From Patescibacteria group bacterium UBA1400 (lineage in GTDB: Bacteria > Patescibacteriota > Microgenomatia > UBA1400), in NCBI GenBank assembly GCA_002305125.1, contig DBQG01000002.1, forward strand, positions 18,989 to 28,565: a stretch of DNA of 9,577 nt, in the 5' to 3' direction. Numbering within the stretch: the first letter of the stretch is position 1; each line of letters starts with the position of its first letter. This document shows positions 6,790 to 9,577 of this stretch, in pieces. A program made the translations under genes and the position numbers. Below the pieces are notes generated by a model, which did not search any database, was not told the DNA's origin, and was given only the letters and a program-made list of their open reading frames with translations.

Positions 6790-7913
6790 TTTAATCCTCC
6801 TGTTTTAAGTAAAACTTCTAAAGTCTGGTCAGCTGCTTTTGTCCAGGAAAACTGTCGGGACCTGGTTAAACCGATTTTAATGAGCTTTTTTTTAGCTGCT
6901 TGTGTTAATTTTAACATTTTAAGCATGGTCTGACAGATATCATCGGGAGAATAAGGGTCATTAATATAAATACCCGCCTTGCCCGCCACTTCCGGCAACG
7001 AAGAGGTTTTAGAAACTATAACCGGACAACCAACCTGCATAGCCTCAAGTACGGGAATTCCAAAACCCTCATACAAGGAGGGCAAAACAAGACTCTGGGC
7101 ATGCTTGAGAAGCAAAAACTTATCCTTTTTAGAAACAAATCCTGTAAAAACTATTTTTTTTCTTAAACTCTTGCCCTTTTTTAAAATTTCCTCAAACAAC
7201 CAGCCTTTCTTTCCCACTACCACCAGTTTAAGATCTTTAAATTCTTTTTGAGCTGCCAGCTTTAAAAAGGCTTTAAATAATCTGTTTAAGTTCTTTCTAG
7301 GCTGCAAAGTACCAATACAAATAAGATATTTATCAAGCTTATATCTTGATTTAACTTTTAACCAATCTTGGCTGCTGCTAAACAACTCCTCTACTCCCTC
7401 TTCTTTGCCGGGATAAACCACGGTAATTTTATCTTTGGGAAAACCGTAAAAATGAATTATTTCTTTTTTAGAAAACTGAGAAATGGTTAAAATATGGCTG
7501 GCTTTTGAAACCGAAGCCTTGGTCCAATTGGTAAGCTGCAACAAATCTTTTTTTCGAAACTGACTGGGGTAACGGAGAAAAGCCAGATCCATGATACTGA
7601 TTACAAGAGGTAGGGGACAAAACCCGGGACTATAATGGCCCGGAGTAAAAAAACAATCAAGCGTGTCTTTATGTCTTACAAGACTTAATGGCAACCGCCA
7701 TCTGGTCCAAAAAAAAGTTGGCTTTAAAACCTGATATTGCCAATTACTTTTTTCTTGTGGCATGTCAGATAAGGGTTTGTTTTTCAAAAAAATCTCATAG
7801 CTAACCTTGCTTTGAGTTTGGCGCTGCAGAAAACTTAAAATCTTATAGGCAAAAACATTGCTGCCTACCCTGTTGCCGACATTGGCCTCATTACCATCAA
7901 TGCCTATTTTCAT
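6786..7913 (-). CDS. GT4 family glycosyltransferase (mannosyltransferase B-like)
   Basis: A 375-residue retaining GT-B enzyme resembling the mtfB-like GT4 group. The acceptor domain opens MKIGIDGNEANVGNRVGSN, the glycine-rich loop that contacts substrate. HDL-type motif IMDLAFLRYP and TISQFSKKEI follow in the middle. The donor domain shows IGTLQPRKNLNRL, then PSLYEGFGIPVLEAM with the E-x7-E pair at about 282 and 290, and SSLPEVAGKAG. These are the residues expected for nucleotide-sugar binding and catalysis, so it should be active. The start is the ATG at 7913: AAAGGA lies seven bases upstream, and the protein then begins like its neighbour. A TTG at 7919 would directly abut that site. It overlaps the preceding GT4 by 17 bases and the acyltransferase by four. 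Confidence 0.92.
   Translation of the reverse strand: MKIGIDGNEANVGNRVGSNVFAYKILSFLQRQTQSKVSYEIFLKNKPLSDMPQEKSNWQYQVLKPTFFWTRWRLPLSLVRHKDTLDCFFTPGHYSPGFCPLPLVISIMDLAFLRYPSQFRKKDLLQLTNWTKASVSKASHILTISQFSKKEIIHFYGFPKDKITVVYPGKEEGVEELFSSSQDWLKVKSRYKLDKYLICIGTLQPRKNLNRLFKAFLKLAAQKEFKDLKLVVVGKKGWLFEEILKKGKSLRKKIVFTGFVSKKDKFLLLKHAQSLVLPSLYEGFGIPVLEAMQVGCPVIVSKTSSLPEVAGKAGIYINDPYSPDDICQTMLKMLKLTQAAKKKLIKIGLTRSRQFSWTKAADQTLEVLLKTGGLK
6796..6801 (-). promoter_or_regulatory. Strong Shine-Dalgarno for the acyltransferase
   Basis: The minus strand reads AGGAGG, then ATTAAA, then ATG at 6789, the best ribosome binding site in the window. It sits in the last codons of the upstream GT4 gene, where it encodes part of the Thr-Gly-Gly-Leu tail, and it fixes the start of the acyltransferase. 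Confidence 0.85.
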
Positions 7914-9039
7914 CTGCAATCCTTTGATAAATTCTTAAAGTTTTTTGAGCGGTTTCATTCCAAGAAAATTTTTTAATTTGCCTATAACCAAGCTTTTTCA
8001 AGCTAAAAACCAAGCTTTTATCCTTCAGCAGTTTTGTCAGAGCCCGGGTAAGGTCTGTTTTAGATAAAGGATCAATTAAAACCGCAGCTTTGCCTGCCAC
8101 TTCAGGAATTGAAGCAACATTGGAGGCCACAACCGGACAGCCGTAAAACATAGCTTCTAAAACCGGCAGGCCAAAACCCTCGTATAAAGACGGATAAACA
8201 AAACAGCTTGCCCCCGAGTAAAGCAGAGCCAGCTTCTTTGAATCTACATCTTTCCAAAAACTGATCCCCAAAACTTCTTCATCCTTTTTTTTAGACAAAC
8301 CTGTTTGCCCGCCCTCTTCTTTTCTACCTACTATAATTAGCTTAAGTTTAGGATAAGTTTTTTGCAAAGTTTGAAAAGAACTAATAAGTTGTTTAAGATT
8401 CTTTCTTGGGCCTGTGCCCACAAACAAAAGATACTCCTCAAGCTGGTTTTTGGCTTTAAACTCCTTAATCTCTCCAGGTAAAACCTTAATCTGGTGTTCT
8501 TTGGGAATGGCCTCATAAATAAGATTAATTTTATCCTCTTTAATGTTCGTATATTTCAAAATGTCTTTTTTTGTTGACTGGGAAACAGCAATCACTTCAA
8601 CACCGTCTTTTTCAATCCATTTGAGTCTTTTTTTATGGTTTTCAACAACCCTTTGGGAAAAATGATCAGGATAGTGAAAAAAAGCAAGATCATGGATAGT
8701 GGTTACCATGCCTGAGGTTTTTGCCGGCGGCTGCGTCCAGTCTGAAGCATGAAAAACATCAATCTTGCCTAAAAAGTTTTCTATATTTACCACATGCCAA
8801 CTGTTCCACAGTTTTTCCAAAACAAAAGGAGGCAGAGGAAAAAGTTTTGTTTTAAAATTACTGCTCAGGCTTAAGTTATCAATTTTATCTTTAAGTTCCT
8901 TTTTTCTTCTTAAAGAAGCGGCAAAAAGAATAAAATCATCCACCCTGTTAACTGCTGATAAGGTTTTAACCAAGCTGCTGGTGTAAAGGGAGACACCAGT
9001 ACCATATAAAATCTGTGATACATCTATGCCTATTTTCAT
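7897..9039 (-). CDS. GT4 family glycosyltransferase (mannosyltransferase B-like)
   Basis: A 380-residue GT-B enzyme closely related in layout to the next gene. It begins MKIGIDVSQILYGTGVSLY, the glycine loop of the acceptor domain. TIHDLAFFHYP and AVSQSTKKDI mark the middle. LFVGTGPRKNLKQLI, PSLYEGFGLPVLEAM with Glu 287 and 295 (E-x7-E), and ASIPEVAGKAA define the donor domain, and KFSWNETAQKTL the C-terminal helix. All expected catalytic residues are present. It probably extends the lipid-linked oligosaccharide with mannose or a related sugar, but the donor cannot be deduced. The ATG overlaps the stop of the upstream membrane protein as TAATG. Only a weak GGA lies before it, so coupling is likely. 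The stop is a TGA inside the next gene. Confidence 0.92.
   Translation of the reverse strand: MKIGIDVSQILYGTGVSLYTSSLVKTLSAVNRVDDFILFAASLRRKKELKDKIDNLSLSSNFKTKLFPLPPFVLEKLWNSWHVVNIENFLGKIDVFHASDWTQPPAKTSGMVTTIHDLAFFHYPDHFSQRVVENHKKRLKWIEKDGVEVIAVSQSTKKDILKYTNIKEDKINLIYEAIPKEHQIKVLPGEIKEFKAKNQLEEYLLFVGTGPRKNLKQLISSFQTLQKTYPKLKLIIVGRKEEGGQTGLSKKKDEEVLGISFWKDVDSKKLALLYSGASCFVYPSLYEGFGLPVLEAMFYGCPVVASNVASIPEVAGKAAVLIDPLSKTDLTRALTKLLKDKSLVFSLKKLGYRQIKKFSWNETAQKTLRIYQRIADENRH
7920..7925 (-). promoter_or_regulatory. Shine-Dalgarno deciding the GT4 start at 7913
   Basis: The minus strand reads AAAGGA, TTGCAG, ATG. The six-base spacer suits the ATG at 7913. It leaves no room for the in-frame TTG at 7919, which immediately follows the site. 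Confidence 0.65.
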
Positions 9040-9577
9040 TATTCCAAACTTTCTGCCTTATTATAATCTATTGCCAGAAGCTTTTGCCATTTTTCCAAAG
9101 TTACCCCCCGGAAATGCTCTTCATAAACCCTGGCAAACCCTTTGGCTTCTAAAAACCTACGGACCTCATCATTGGGATAAAAAATCGGCTGGGCATAAGG
9201 AATTAAAAAAACCTCGTTCTTATTGGCAATCAGTTCTTTTTCGCTAAAATAAACTGTTTCTGTTTGGGAATTATCATAAAACCTAAAAGGCGCGGCAACA
9301 TTTTCAATAAGCAAAACCTGGGAGTTACTGGTATTAAGCTGATGTAGTTTTAAAACCGCATCCTTCCAGTTTTCCCGGTGAAAATCAGGATTAAAAAGAT
9401 AGCGCAAACTGAAAAATAGGTTAATGGTTAAAACAAGGGTTAAAAAAATCTTTTTCTGTTTAAGTCTGAAAATGCCCCTTGTCAGTAAAATATAAAAAGG
9501 AGGCAGACAGTACAAAAACCTAAAGTAGGAAAAAACAGGTATTTTAAAACTTATCAACCCTCCCAGCAAAGGCGGAA
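9039..9577 (-). CDS. C-terminal part of a GT39/PMT-like membrane protein (partial)
   Basis: The frame is open to the right edge, so the true start lies outside the window. The first in-window start candidate, a TTG at 9569, is not credible because the frame continues upstream with Pro-Pro. About 179 residues are visible. Two hydrophobic segments come first: one around SYFRFLYCLPPFYILL and one around IFLTLVLTINLFFSL. A soluble tail of about 115 residues follows, starting FHRENWKDAV. This order, with the last membrane helices followed by a short soluble domain beginning (Y/H)RENW, is what I recall for the C-terminus of GT39-family proteins in Patescibacteria. The catalytic N-terminal half is not in the window, so the family assignment is inferred. 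It abuts the GT4 gene (TAATG), placing it in the same transcript. Confidence 0.65.
   Translation of the reverse strand, partial: PPLLGGLISFKIPVFSYFRFLYCLPPFYILLTRGIFRLKQKKIFLTLVLTINLFFSLRYLFNPDFHRENWKDAVLKLHQLNTSNSQVLLIENVAAPFRFYDNSQTETVYFSEKELIANKNEVFLIPYAQPIFYPNDEVRRFLEAKGFARVYEEHFRGVTLEKWQKLLAIDYNKAESLE

Overview
The window is a densely packed, single-strand glycan-assembly cassette from an AT-rich bacterium. Every gene lies on the minus strand, so transcription runs from the right edge to the left edge. I count ten coding regions, two of them cut by the window edges. All are glycosyltransferases, membrane sugar transferases, an O-antigen ligase/polymerase-type protein or a sugar O-acyltransferase. 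I see no RNA gene, mobile element or CRISPR array.

Organism: the short lysine-rich proteins, tight overlaps and many poly-A/T tracts suggest a Patescibacteria (CPR) genome. Two motifs recall proteins I associate with the Microgenomates group: DWHSWRQADT in the GT39-like protein, and PGYIVRVRVEDFLI near the N-terminus of the ligase. This is recall and inference, not a search result. TGA is used as a stop at several gene junctions, which argues against the recoded Gracilibacteria/Absconditabacteria.

Layout in transcription order: (1) 9577-9039, C-terminal part of a membrane GT39/PMT-like protein. (2) 9039-7897 and (3) 7913-6786, two tandem GT4 glycosyltransferases that look like paralogues. 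(4) 6789-6187, a left-handed beta-helix acyltransferase. (5) 6149-5244, a GT2 glycosyltransferase. (6) 5290-3647, a WaaL/Wzy-like polytopic protein with a large extracytoplasmic loop. (7) 3654-2203, a complete GT39-like membrane glycosyltransferase with a soluble C-terminal domain. (8) 2206-1013, a GT4 of a different subfamily. (9) 1016-132, a rhamnosyltransferase-like GT2. After a gap of 96 bases, (10) another GT4 starts at 35 and runs off the left edge.

Working model (inference): the cytoplasmic GT4 and GT2 enzymes build an oligosaccharide on a lipid carrier and the acyltransferase decorates it. The ligase/polymerase then polymerises it or transfers it to an acceptor outside the membrane. 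The GT39-like proteins add sugars from polyprenyl-phosphate donors on the outer face. No flippase (Wzx or ABC), initiating phosphoglycosyltransferase or nucleotide-sugar synthesis gene is in the window, so these must lie elsewhere. Most junctions overlap (ATGA, TAATG or longer), which suggests a translationally coupled operon. Only two gaps exist, of 37 and 96 bases.
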